64,000 nt of DNA from Symbiodinium natans. Taxonomy: Eukaryota; Sar; Dinophyceae; Suessiales; Symbiodiniaceae. The stretch's first letter is position 1. Each line of letters begins with the position of its first letter. Positions 21,403-32,521 of this stretch are shown in pieces. The DNA lies in contig CAJNDS010001879.1 of NCBI GenBank assembly GCA_905221605.1, positions 430,291 through 494,290 of the forward strand. Reading direction: 5' to 3'. The translations under genes and the position numbers were made by a program. Below the pieces are notes generated by a model. The model made no database searches and had not been told where the DNA came from. It saw only the letters and a program-made list of their open reading frames with translations.

Positions 21403-22130
21403 AGTTGCAAGAGGTACTCTGACACCTGAAAAGGAGGACTGACAGACAAAAGGTGATGGGCGGCTGAGGATCGATGGGGGATGACACTCGAGCTCGATGG
21501 GCGAGCCTGCTCTGCAATGGTCTCTGCGTTGGATTCAGGTGACCTACGGGTACCCGAAAAGGGACTATCAGAAACCCCAACAGAACCACGACCCGCTAGG
21601 GCAACCAGGGGAGGGCAACCTAGGGAACCCACTAGAGGTCTCTGGGCAGATGCAAGCGGCTGAACGCTGACCAGAACAGGCCAGGCTTGCAGCCGAAGAG
21701 GCTGCCGCAGATGGCTCAGAGGTGTGTGCAAGGTGAAAACCGTTGACCGCACCACCCTCTACAACTAACCTGATTCCCTCAGTCGCCAGAGTCAGCCGCC
21801 TGGGGTGACTGCAAATAACCAGCGAGCCTTCTCCTGGCGAGCCCTGTCGAAGGGCCAGGCGCAGGGATCTCCCTTCGGCCCGGGCGCTCAATGGTGGTGA
21901 TATCAATCAGAAAAGATCGCAAGGGCCCCGAATACAACAGCAGTAGAATCAATGCCAAAGAAAATAAGGTGACCAATATCCCTGCAAGAAAGGCTGCCAA
22001 CAAGCTTCCCAAGCCTGGGCCCTGACAATGCGGAGGGCAGAGGAGACCCCACCAACGGGTTTCGCTGCCGGTCCGCAAAAGATCCAGTGTAGTCAAAAGC
22101 CACGCGGGGGCCATTCAAACCCTTAAACTA

Positions 22131-22193
22131 CACTGAAGATCTTGATCCATGCAAGGGTTTGGGCTTCACTTCAAGCTTCGCTGCTAGAATCAG
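22131..22193 (-). repeat. A1 split direct repeat (5' end of element)
   Basis: This 63-bp sequence (cactgaagatcttgatcc to gctagaatcag) is repeated in the same orientation at 14888-14950. Confidence 0.85.
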
Positions 22194-22223
22194 GACTGCT
22201 AAGTATAAGGGGGAACATCCCAA
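22192..22223 (-). repeat. Right inverted terminal repeat of the retroelement
   Basis: Inverted partner of 14658-14690. Its inner edge overlaps the last bases of repeat A1 (22131-22193). Confidence 0.8.
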
Positions 22224-23040
22224 ATCATCAGCAGCAGCAGCCGAGCCTTGATCTGTTCCGATGCGCGGCCCTCTGACAAGCTCTGGATGGAGGCGGCGAC
22301 GGCTTCGGCCTTACGCTCCTGAGCTCAAGAGAGCTTCGGTTACCACAATGAATGACCTTTTCGAGACTATTTCGAGACATGTCGTGATCCTCAACGTGAT
22401 CCTCAACCCCACTATCAATTGGGCACACACACACACACTGAGGAACAGAGAGAGAGAGAGAGGGAGGCGCCCTCCCCCTCTGCCTCAATCACCGGTGGCG
22501 CTAAATGACTGTTGAAGCGCACATGAGGCGCGTCGGAGCTCCAGGGCTGACACCGGTGAGATCGGAAACACAAATAGTCGAACAGTAGATTTTTAAGTTT
22601 GGAGGGTTGCTTTGAGATTCAGCGTTGTGCTTGCCTCCCACTTCTTCAGACAAACCAACTCACCGTCCCACTTCGAAAAACAGTCTAGGGCAAGGACGTT
22701 GAAAAAGCTCGTTCACAACCTGGACCAAGTGGTCAAATCTACAGTGGTCAGCCACCAACCTCTACAGCCTCTACAGCCTCGGCCGCTTTTGTGAACTGCC
22801 GAACTCTAGGGGCGGGTTTGGACACAAGCCGACTTCCCGGAAGTTAAGGCTTCCTCCTGAGCTCCCTTGAGCCACCCCCGTTAAGCGCCCCGCAAGCCCC
22901 CACCTCTCTTTGCACCCTTTTGTTGAATGCCCCCCCTGAGGAGTCTGTTGAGTCCCAGGGTTTAAGACCCTGACTTCAAGGTCCCACAAGCGTGCGTTGC
23001 ATCTTTGAATCTCGCCAGAGCCCCAGGTTATTTTTCTTAA
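22224..23040. other. No supported gene; CA and GA microsatellite
   Basis: A (CA)n tract followed by (GA)n lies at about 22425-22463. Nothing else is supported here. Confidence 0.5.
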
Positions 23041-23073
23041 TGTTCCCCGAGCCCGGCAAGCTGACTCAGAGGC

Positions 23074-23222
23074 CGGGTGACCAGCTTCGTCGCACCAGTC
23101 GTGAGCTGCACGAACTCCTCGGATTCTTGGCACTCGATGACTTTTCGGAGCTGTGGCAGCTCGGACACTCAGACAAGCAACGTGAGATTCTCTTTCGACG
23201 CATTCTCTATATACATATTTGA
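23074..23222 (+). CDS. Possible terminal exon, unknown product
   Basis: After an acceptor-like CTCAG (23066-23070) the plus strand reads RPGDQLRRTSRELHELLGFL, then ALDDFSELWQLGHSDKQREI and a stop at 23220-23222. It is a compact, charged, helical stretch unlike the by-chance frames around it. No upstream exon was identified and the family is unknown. Confidence 0.4.
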
Positions 23223-24600
23223 AGCGTAGAGTAGAGTATATGTCTGTTTTCCTACGGCGAAATTCAAAATGAAACAAGCAAGCACTCGATCCTTCATGTG
23301 CTTGGCTGAAACAGAATGCGCAAGGACGCAGAGGATTCACGCTATTAACGGATTGAAGAGTAACCTTCCGATGAGCCAGCCACATCCGCCACAAGCGTGG
23401 CAGCTCCTATTGCCAATCGTCTTTCATTTACCTTCTCTGCGCTCCTGGTCCGCTTGCGCGGAGCTGCTGCTGATTATTGTGGCTTTAGGACCTGCCTTCC
23501 TACATTTCGGTTATTCCGCTTCCTTCCCTGGCCCTGTGGCGCTCCGCCTCTCTGAGCCCTCCGAAAAGTGGGTTGGGGAGTGGTCCTCGAAGAAAGCCAT
23601 TCCAGGAGTTTAGGGCGGGGCCGGAAAAGGCCCGTCGGGGTCCGAGCTCGAAGTCCAGTGACACGTCGCGCCTACGTCGAAAGCAGCTAAGATTCCACAG
23701 AGGCCAAGTCCATCGCCCGCTTGCACATCTGCACAGGAGAGGGGGAACCCGACAGCTGAAAGGGCGACAGCTGCGTGCATCACAGCTGAAGAGGAGCTTT
23801 CTGTGGCTTTCCGTAAATGGAGTTTCTAGGTGCATAGCTTTCCGAAATACACATCGTTGCAAAGCATGGCCTGCACAAAGGCATGCCAACATATCTTCTA
23901 GCTTGAGCAACTTGTGAAGGAGTTGCACCATGCACATCAACCCATCGAATCGACTCCTTCACACCGCATCTTCACAACAAAACACCACGCAAGACCCACT
24001 TATGCCATGCACCACCTCCCTGGATAAAGTTGATTTCTCGCCTCCACGGAAGCCTGGATCGGAATGGTCCTCAGCTGCTCGAGGTATACAAAGCACCAGC
24101 CCGAACTGACTTCATTTCGGGCAGCTCATGCTTCAAGTCTTTGCATGAGGCGTGGCTCCTCATTCAGGGCTTGGGGCTTCTCAAGGCTGAGATCGGGGTT
24201 CGGTTGCAAGTGCCGAACAAGACCAAGGTTTGCTCATGAGGGGTTTTTAAAGTTTATATCCGGATGTGTCTATCTTTTGTTTTGTCCGTGACCGTGGATT
24301 GTTGATCCGGACCCCATTTTCGCGCCAAAAACACAACAGAATGTGCTGTTGGGAATGATTTTTGCTGCCTAAATATATATATATATATATATATATGCAT
24401 AGAGATAGATAAATTTATAGCTCAGTGCACAGTGCATATGCTGATGGCACGCATCCGAACCTTTGAACTGTCCATGCAGGCTGCACAGGTTCCAATGAAG
24501 GTAACTCCGCCGCTGCCTCCCGCGTCCTGGGAGGCTTTAGGGAGTCAGGGGGGGTACTTAACTTGGACTGAGCCCTAGGACCATTAGTTTGGACTGAGCC
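23223..24600. other. No supported gene
   Basis: No exon is supported. A (TA)n tract lies at about 24372-24396, and a 16-bp direct repeat (ttggactgagccctag) occurs at 24563 and 24589. Confidence 0.4.
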
Positions 24601-24650
24601 CTAGCACTTTGCCTTTCAGTTGTCTGGGCCTGTGGGTCGGCAAGCAACGC

Positions 24651-25770
24651 CCAATATTATAAGCTCAAGATCCAAGGCTGCACGAATGTGCAACGCAAAC
24701 TCCCTTCGCAAAGCTTCATTGCAGGGTTGGGCCACTGTCTTCAAGGCGACTAACTTTGAGACCGTCCTCTCTGCCACCTTGGTCTCCTCTGCCTCCCTCG
24801 CGGTCTCCTGAGCCTGCGGCGTGCGGTGGAACGGATGCACGGAAAAGCTCTGTAAGGTGGCACACCTTTTGGGCGCAACTATCTGGCGTCATTCGAAAGG
24901 CTCCTGATCTGATGCAAGAGATCAAAAGTTTTGGGGATGAGCCCCAAGAGCAGAAAGATACGGCCTTGACATTCCACCGCGTTTTTCATGCAACGCAACA
25001 GTGAGGACGCACCTGCTACGCTGCTACACCCTACCACACCGAAGCGTGCAAGCACCTCTGACCCTGGTCGGCTATATGATTCTGCTACTATTAACAGAAT
25101 ATTCGGATGAACCACAAGCTGGCGAGCCTGGATCTCCTGCTGAAGAGACTCCAGCTCTTCCTGAGAAAACAAGACATTTTGCACATGGCAAATGGCTCTT
25201 GCTCGGATGGGGGCTCGGATATGCAGCATGGGCCTTTGGGCATTCCTTCTCCTTAGCCTCTGGGGGTATCTCTAGGGGTCCGATAGACAATGTTGCTCCC
25301 ATCTGGCTTTGATCAAACGATCCCGCATTCGGACGCGCACTGCCTGAGGTCAGAAGCTGCAAATCTCAGGCCGATAGCCTTATCTGTGGAAATAAGGAAT
25401 CGGTGCTCCGGGAGGCAAGCCCTCCCTGCCCACCCCCCCCCCCCCACCTGCAGCTCGCGCTCATCGGAGGTGACTCGCCTTTGGCCAGGCTCGGGAAAGG
25501 CGCGCATGAGTGCCGTGGTGACTCTCCTGAACCGAAAGCCTTCAAGCCCATACCCCAAGCAGCCCAACACTCTTTAGGCCAAACCAACTTCAAGCTCTAC
25601 ACTCTTTTCGAGACTTGCCAGCCGAGGTGCTGCCGCTCCTGGATGCTCATCCACAGCGCCGCATTCTTGGACTTGAGCGCATCGCGATCCTCGGCTGACG
25701 GCCCGTCCGCCCTCTGTTTGCTCAGACCTGAGGCCGCACGTGGTGAGTCTTCATTCTGTACGAAGCATGT
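24651..25770 (-). CDS. Multi-exon gene of unknown function
   Basis: Four minus-strand blocks read as protein. In transcript order: about 25740-25605 (QRADGPSAEDRDALKSKNAA); about 25533-25449 (VTTALMRAFPEPGQRRVTSD), bounded by a ttcag acceptor and a CAG|GTGGGG donor; about 24990-24890 (MKNAVECQGRIFLLLGLIPK); and 24813-24651 (AQETAREAEETKVAERTVSK, then EALRREFALHIRAALDLEL), starting after CCGCAG in phase 0 and ending at a GC donor. The helices are charged and may form coiled coil. The cluster starts about 100 bp after the ankyrin gene's stop codon on the same strand, so it is either the next gene or further exons of it. No family is recognised. Confidence 0.45.
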
Positions 25771-25874
25771 GCCATGAATGCATGATCGTGAGGATGAGGG
25801 GTTTCGCGCAAGGCTGATTTTGCATGCGACCATGTCAATCCTGGCCGGGAGAATCTTGGCTAACCAAGGTGATG

Positions 25875-27904
25875 TCAGAGAGCCCCAGTGCCCTTGCGCC
25901 CTTTATGGGATCGCAGCAGCCACCGGATTTCGTCCTTCTTGGCGAAGTCCAGTGGCGTGGCACCGGCTGTATTGGTGGCATTTGCATCTGCACCGCTCTG
26001 CAGCAAAAGGCCGCTGAGCTCGGCATCCCCAAGCTTCACGGCCAAGTGCAGCGGCGTCTCACCGTCGTAGTCCCGGCTGTTCACGTCGCCCTTCCACACG
26101 AGAAGAACTTGCACTACCTCCAGCTCCGCATAGCCCCCAGGCACCACATGCAGTGCACTCTCACCGTCATTGGATCGTGCTGTGGGGTCTGCCCCCCGCT
26201 GCAGGAGGCTCTCCACCAGCTCCCCATCTCCCCACCTCGCCGCCTCATGCAGTGGGCACCAGCCATCATTGTCGGCCAAGGTGACGTTGGCACCCCAGCT
26301 AAGGATCAGCTCACAAAGCTCCCGGTCCTCGAAACTCAGACATTCCCTGCAATCCGTTGCTTGGTGCTTGGGCACCTCATTTCCTATGTACATGCTGAGT
26401 GTGGCATTGCTAAGAGTTACAACACATGCAAGTGCTACGACATGCCGAAGATCTCATGATTAGTAGCCTCAAATACTTAGTAGGAGCTTGGCTTGGAGAA
26501 GACAAGCTGCCCCAAAGCGCGCCGCCTTGTGCAAAGGACTCTCCCCATCCGCATCCTGCAAATTGACCTTGGGTTCTTCATATATACCGTAACCGCCAAT
26601 GGATTCCCAACGAAGTACATTACATCGGATTCCTGCTTCATAATTAAACTTTAATTATTAATTTTATTTTGATATAAAAAAAAACTCCACACCACAACTC
26701 AGCGACGTTGGCCTGCTGGAGCAGCAAGATGCTGCAAACCCCCAGGTGGCCATTGGAAGCTGCCAGGTGCAGAGGCGTCCGCTGCTTTGCGCTGCCCACG
26801 GCATCTCCCACAGCGCCCCAGTGCAGAAGAAGCTCCACGGAGTTTTGCTGGCCCTCCTGCGAGGCCAGGTGAAGGGCGGTGTGGCCGCTGTCATCCGTAG
26901 ACGCCGCATCGACGTTGCTTTGCAGCAGTAACTGCAGGCACTCGACGTGACCGTGCTTGGCAGCCAGGTGAGTAGGGGTGCTACCGTCCACATCCCGTTG
27001 GCTCAGCATCCCTGCGCCATGCTGTTGCAGGACCTGCTGCAGACAGGCCAAGTCGCCATTCTCCGCTGCATCCTGCACGACTTGGCTGAAGCACCCTTCC
27101 TTCAGGGACGTGGAGTCTGCGGTGTCGGTGGCAAGCCTTTGCGTGTATTGCTGGGGGCTGGTCTCCTCAGCAATGTCGGCGTCAAAAAACTGATCTGAAG
27201 CTCCATCTGTCTGGGGACCTCCAAGGCCGGAGGAGGCCTCGAACTCATCCAAGTGCCGCTCACGGAGGTGTTTGTGCACGAACTCCGGGCCGCGGAAGAG
27301 CTTCAGACCTCAAATCGACCCCCCCCTCCCCCCCCCCAATTCCAGCGAGCAGCTGCAGTGCCAAGCAGACGCAAGCGGGCAATGTAGTACTGTGACTGTG
27401 ACACTGTATCATAGAATCATAGACAGTGCCAGTGGATCAACATGCATTCCCACATGATGCCACATCATGCCGCCCCTGCCAGAAGGTGCCACGCTGAAGC
27501 CGAACGAACAGATTTCTTGACCCAGGCACAGACGAGACAGCGGAACTTGGAGTCGCCAACAGGCCTGGGGGTTGTCGGGCTTCGGTGGGTTTACGTTGCG
27601 ACTGTCTTGATTGGCTTGCTGCACCATGGGAATACTTGGAGCGGGATTCCCAGCGGTTTGGAATTGACTTCGTCAGACTTGAGGTACAGTAGCGCAGTGA
27701 GCGGGGTTCGGCCTACGACTCTCCGCGTCTAAGTAGGCTTTGCAAGGAGCGTACGCCCACGCAGGAACTTAGGAACTTTGGTTCAAGCACGAGCTCCCAA
27801 TGTGCGCCCAGACGCTGCGTTCGTGTGGCGCAAAACTCCTCGAATGCTCGCTCCTTCCGCTGCTCCTTCGAAAAAAGCTTGAAAGCTTGGATGGATTCTG
27901 CCAT
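25875..27904 (-). CDS. Ankyrin-repeat protein with ARS2-like motif
   Basis: Exon 1 (27904-27791) starts at an ATG (MAESIQAFKLFSKEQRKERA) and ends at a GT donor. Exon 2 (27300-26707) opens after an AAG acceptor with LFRGPEFVHKHLRERHLDEF, close to the conserved FKGPEFVRKH motif of ARS2/SERRATE proteins, and continues into ankyrin repeats (DGSTPTHLAAKHGHVECLQL; GHTALHLASQEGQ; RTPLHLAASNGHLG). Exon 3 starts at 26567 (VNLQDADGESPLHKAARFG). The 139-bp intron 26706-26568 is GT-AG in phase 0 and rebuilds an ANVNLQDADG repeat. The last exon (from about 26346) carries three to four more repeats (DGWCPLHEAARWGD; DGETPLHLAVKLGD) to a stop at 25875. Ankyrin repeats bind proteins. The exon 3/4 border is unsettled, and exon 1 is joined by phase and distance only. 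Confidence 0.7.
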
Positions 27905-28735
27905 GGGGGGGAGGCTTTGGTCTTCTGGGAGTTCAGGAGAAGCTCAGGAGACTGACTGAATTTTGAACATCACAAGCCCCTTTTGACCGCACTAACCTGA
28001 ACTCCAGCACCAGTCGCCTCCGCCAGGCCAGCTTCCTGGGCTGAAGTGCCGCCTGCCAGGGCTACCAAGAAGCTACAGGGGCTGCATTATGGGAAACATG
28101 TGTGACCGTCCGTGTTGCCAAGAGGACTAGGATGTGACGAATCCGAGGCGCATCCCTCAACTCCATCTCTCTTCTTGCCATTTCTGCCCTGTCCCCCGGC
28201 TGCGATGGTTTGTCGTTTACCTTGTGTGAGGCTGTCCCCATGTCCAACGAAGTTCAGGTCCCAGGTAGTCTTCGGCCGAAGGCTTCAAGTGTCGGACTCG
28301 AGAGTGGGGCCTTTCGGCCAGGGATGGTTGAAGGATGCGAACGTCCACTGCAGTTGTTGTTAACGCCACGTCCTGGAGTCCTGGTCGGGTTGCAAGGGGC
28401 CGGTCCTCTTAGTCGTGAAGCCGATCCACCTCCCGGAGTGTTGGGCCCCATTTGCAACACCTCGGGGTTTGTCACCACTTCCCTTTCCGACGGTACTATG
28501 CCATGCAGTGAGAGAGCGAGAAGATGAGAGAGCGAGATTGGCAGACTGCCCAGGAATCGCTTGGCCAGCGCGGCCGGTGCCCTTCGGAGTCTTCGGGGCA
28601 TCTAAAGCGTGCAGAGGGGGCCATTTTGGGGGAGACCCCTCCCCCGCGCCCTGGCAACCTCGTTTGATCTCAAAAAGCGCTCCTCCAAACGCAACCCAAA
28701 AATGGCAAAGACATCCCCCGCATGACTCCCCTAAA
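27905..28735. other. No supported gene
   Basis: No exon is supported between the ankyrin gene start and the telomere-like repeats. Confidence 0.35.
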
Positions 28736-28771
28736 CCCTAACCGTTTTGAAACTGGAAACTGCTTCATGCC

Positions 28772-29104
28772 AAAACCCTAAACCCTAAACCCTAAACCCT
28801 AAACCCTAAGCCCTAAGACCCTAGACCCTAAACCCTAAACCCTAAACCCTAAACCCTAAACCCTAAACCCTAAACCCTAAACCCTAAACCCTAAACCCTA
28901 AACCCTAAACCCTAAACCCTAAACCCTAAACCCTAAACCCTAAACCCAAACACACAGAAAAACCAATCTTGGAGGCCCAGCACGGCCTCGCAATGCTGCT
29001 TCGAGTGCTCTGACTCGCGCCTCCTCTTCGGCCAGGAGCCTCCACAAACTGGGCCCCAAACTGCTGAATTTAGGGTTTGGGGTGTAGGGTTTAGGGTTTA
29101 GGGA
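28772..29104. repeat. Telomere-like repeats flanking a 120-bp segment
   Basis: About 176 bp of nearly perfect CCCTAAA repeats (28772-28947) is followed by a 120-bp unique piece and then TTTAGGG-type units (29068-29104). The geometry is the same as at 9.57-9.83 kb. On the minus strand the unique piece follows an attcag acceptor and reads LWRLLAEEEARVRALEAALR, a good coiled-coil exon candidate, so the telomere-like tracts may lie in the introns on both sides. Confidence 0.85.
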
Positions 29105-29410
29105 TGCTTCTGCACGGTTCTGTTTCTTGCCCGGCCTGTTTCGCAAGCTGCAAAGTAGGTTTTGGGATCTGGGATGTCGGAGACTGGGAAGACTTTGCAC
29201 GCTGTGGGCGAGGCTCACTGAAGTCTCCGGACTCTCTTCGACATTCCAATACTTGACACATAAGCTGCAGAATCGTACATGCTCCTCCGGCTAAACTCCG
29301 ACAGTTGCTCAAGATTTTTGCAACAGCTTGGCGAAGATTTATCGCAAGTTGCGGCGGAACCTGACAAGGCGTGCGCGCTCCTGCTCAGCGCGCCGCTTCT
29401 CCGCCTCTAC
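28960..29410 (-). CDS. Possible coiled-coil exons
   Basis: Two small minus-strand exon candidates. At about 29410-29352, after a ctgtag acceptor, the frame reads AEKRRAEQERARLV and then meets AG|GTTCCG. At about 29065-28960, after attcag, it reads LLAEEEARVRALEAALRG. Both are Glu/Arg/Ala-rich heptad-like helices that would suit one coiled-coil protein. The telomere-like repeat tracts flank the second one. The family is not determined, and small size keeps confidence low. Confidence 0.4.
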
Positions 29411-29419
29411 AGTGAGTCC

Positions 29420-31460
29420 AAACCCCAAACGAGCCGTGACTTGTTGAAGCTTCATGGGGCTGGACGGAGTTCGCATTTGGGGCTCAAAGTCTTGGAGAAG
29501 TTGAAGTGTGGAGTTGTGGTTACCAGCGGACCTGTGCCCAAGAGGCTTGCTCGCAAGAATCTTGAGGGGCTGCTTCTGTCAGGTAGGTAGCTTTCGCACT
29601 CCTATTGAGACTGCCGAACTGCTTCGTACTCCAAACCTTCAAAACGACGCAGTGATACTTTTCTCGCGAGTATCTTTACCAGCGATTCACCAATTCACAG
29701 TCAGGGCGCTGGTGCTCTGAATTATGAATTCAGTCAAAGCAACCCAATCACAAAGGGCATGAGTCAAGCTATTCCACAGAATGCCTCCGCCCGCCGCAGC
29801 TGCTCAACCTAAAAGTCAACGGTGATATGAGGGCTCTTTAGTGTTTTGAGCGATCGCATTTGAACACCAGGAGGCTCCAAGCCATAAACACGCCCCAACC
29901 CTAAACGCACTTCTACAAACTTCACATCCAGACCTAAAACTTAGAATTAGAACAAACGCAAGACAATGACAAAATACCATCTCCCCTGACTAACTCACGA
30001 AGAGAAAGGCGGAAAACAGGCTTCATCAGATCCGAATTCGACAAATGCCAGCCCAGTTGCGTGCGGGGTCGATCCCCCAACGCCTGTGAAGTGAAGGCCT
30101 CGCTGCTCCATGGCCACCTGCACACAAGGCTGGTCTTGGAATCGAGCTCAGCACAGGGTGCTCTGGCAGAGGGTCAGTGCTAGAGGATGCAAGCCTTGAA
30201 CCGAGCAAGGTCCGATTCAGCGTGGGAGATCCGAGAAAGTCACTACGGCACGATGGCGAGTGCTTGGAGATCTCCGAATAGGACTTGGAACAACACTTGG
30301 CGACCGCGTTAAACTCATGAAGCTGGCACTTTCTGCTATCTCTACAGGGATGGTCGTGGGTTCAGGGTTCTTCCGCCTGTTCCTGCTCCAAGTCAATGCC
30401 TCGGCACGATGCCACGATGCACCCGGGTCTTTGAATGCATAGTCGAGCTTATACTTGCTTGGGATTAAAAGGCGTGGTCGCTTGAAGTGATACAAATCAG
30501 CGACAGAAACGGGCGCAACGAACAGCTATCCCCAAGTGCGTGCTACAATGAACATGAGAACCATTTCGCTTGAAACCAGGTTCCAAAGCTACCCCAAGAA
30601 TGCCCCATGCAGATGCTGGACACTCGACGAGGGTCTGCGATAAATGCGTATTTAGAGTGCCCGCTAGAGTGCCCGCTGTGAAACAAACGCCAGGTTAATC
30701 CATCGTGTCGTTGACCAGCTCAGTAAAAGGGGGAAGGAGTTCGAGGTTTGAAGCAGGCAACATGGATAGGCCTCAGAAAGCAACCTCACCAAAAAGCTAA
30801 CTGTTAGCTAACTGTTAGCTAACCTTTCTGCACATATCAGACAACCCACAGTCGATCCCACGATCCTGCTCAAAGCTAAATAATCTTCCGTCCAAAGCGC
30901 CAAAATCCACGGCTCCCGTAGCGGTACATGTCTGCATATGCCGGTCACCAGACAGGTTGAACGTCTAAACACCAACAAGCACGTGCGCGAATCGGCGGCG
31001 CACTCCAGTCTGGGTTCTCGGAGAACCAAAGCCCTTTTCCGGCTACAGCTCGTTTCGAGGGTGGAATGAAGAGCGGACAGGATTCCAGAAGCCTCAGATT
31101 TCGGGCTTGCGATCGAAGCGCCCTTGGTGTGGCAAAGCTCTCGGATCTTTGTGATCATCCTCAGGCGTAGGGGGAGGGCTTCTGCGGCAGGAGATGCTTC
31201 TTCACCAAGGCTTTAGGATTCTAAGCAAACGAACATCATCAACGACGACCGTCTCACACTTTGCGATCACCACCGTACAAAGTTGAACACATGGCTCAAC
31301 AAGGCCGCGCACAACCCTTGGCTCCTGCAACCAACACTTGATCCCAACCGCCGGGTAACCTTCAAAAGTGTGCATGAAGATATCGCCCAAGAAGCCGAAA
31401 ACCCAGACCTCTCTCAGACCTAAATCTGCAAACCTCAACCAAGAAAGCTCAAGGAAGCGT
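29420..31460. other. No supported gene
   Basis: No exon can be supported. A triplicated TTAGCTAACTG-type unit occurs at about 30797-30825. Confidence 0.35.
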
Positions 31461-31467
31461 CGTTGTC

Positions 31468-31749
31468 ATGGCCGGCCGGCTGCCCGGCTTCACACCCATG
31501 CAGATGCGCACGAGCTCCACCACCTTTGTGGATGCTGAGGTTGATGCGGGGGCCTTTGACTGTCATGGCGAAAATGTACTACTGTTTGAGCATGTTCGGT
31601 CTGGGGGGCATATCAGAGACACAACTACTTCTGAGCACAGGCGTTACTACTTCAAACATGTCTTTGATGGTCACCTGGACTCAACGATTCGCGTTCGGGC
31701 TGCGGGCTTAGGGCTTGTGCATGACCATCGGTCCTGGTCAGAACCGTGA
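31468..31749 (+). CDS. Weak candidate ORF, unknown product
   Basis: This plus-strand ATG frame of 93 codons has balanced composition (TTFVDAEVDAGAFDCHGENV, YYFKHVFDGHLD). No splice signal, family or neighbour supports it, and other frames overlap it. Confidence 0.25.
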   Translation: MAGRLPGFTPMQMRTSSTTFVDAEVDAGAFDCHGENVLLFEHVRSGGHIRDTTTSEHRRYYFKHVFDGHLDSTIRVRAAGLGLVHDHRSWSEP

Positions 31750-32521
31750 ACTTGCTCTACCAGTCTACCATCTGAGACTCAAACGAAGGACCCAAGAGCA
31801 AAGTAAAACAGCAACTCGTGAAAGACGATGCTGCCGCTCAGCAAGTTTCGTTTATTGTAGTAGTTGGGACAAACACGTCCGATCACGAACTTGTTGGTGC
31901 CATCGTCTGCGTGCTGGATCCCGCACCAGAAATTTCCAACTAGGCCACGTATTCATGTGAAGCACAGAAGTGGCAGGATATAGCGTCACAAACACCAACA
32001 TGACGAGCGGACCGCCTTCCCCCTCAGCAAAGCCCTGCCAGCCAAGACCCCGAATATGCCACGCAATGCGACTGGCGATGCGACCGCGCACCAGAAGGAC
32101 CACCTAAACCCTTAAGGCCCTTCAAAAGCCTCGGTGTCCAGCTCCGAGGGAAAGCGGGGAAGCTGACCTCCAAACACCGAGGCCACGAGAGTTTTATCGG
32201 GGTCAGCCACCTTCACGGTCTAGCAAGGTCATGTGCCAGGCGCACAAAGATAACTCTGGCCCGCAAAACTCCAGTGACCGCCAAGGCACCCTTCGCTTTG
32301 ATGCGCGGAAGCTGCATCTGGGTCACGTCCTGGGGTTCAGGGCAGGCGAGCATTAAGCCCTCACGAGTCCAAGAAGATCTTAGCTAGGGTCGCTCCGCAC
32401 AAGCCGATGATAGGCACAGGTGCTTGCACGCGAGGGGTTGCGGGATGTCGCGGGCCGGGAAATTGATGTGCTGGGAGTTATGGCAAAACGAAAGCCACGG
32501 AGACTGATGAGGGAAAGCGAC

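Larger units (their letters stand above)
14658..22223 (-). mobile_element. DIRS/PAT-class tyrosine-recombinase retroelement
   Basis: A 7.6-kb element transcribed leftwards. It is bounded by an imperfect 32-33 bp inverted terminal repeat (14658-14690 and 22192-22223, sharing TTGGGATG and CCCCCTTATACT). Internal order from its 5' end: terminal repeat, A1 (22193-22131), Gag-like ORF1, ORF2 (RT, split RNase H with a methyltransferase-like insert, tyrosine recombinase), B1 (15100-14949), A2 (14950-14888), B2 (14867-14728), terminal repeat. A1 and A2 are 63 bp and identical as far as I can read. B1 and B2 differ by one 12-bp indel. There are no LTRs and no integrase of the DDE type. Split direct repeats and a tyrosine recombinase define the DIRS/PAT/Ngaro group. 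Both ORFs are open, so the copy is probably young. Confidence 0.9.

Noticed and set aside
28772-28947. True chromosome end
   Set aside because: Unique sequence continues for tens of kilobases on both sides.
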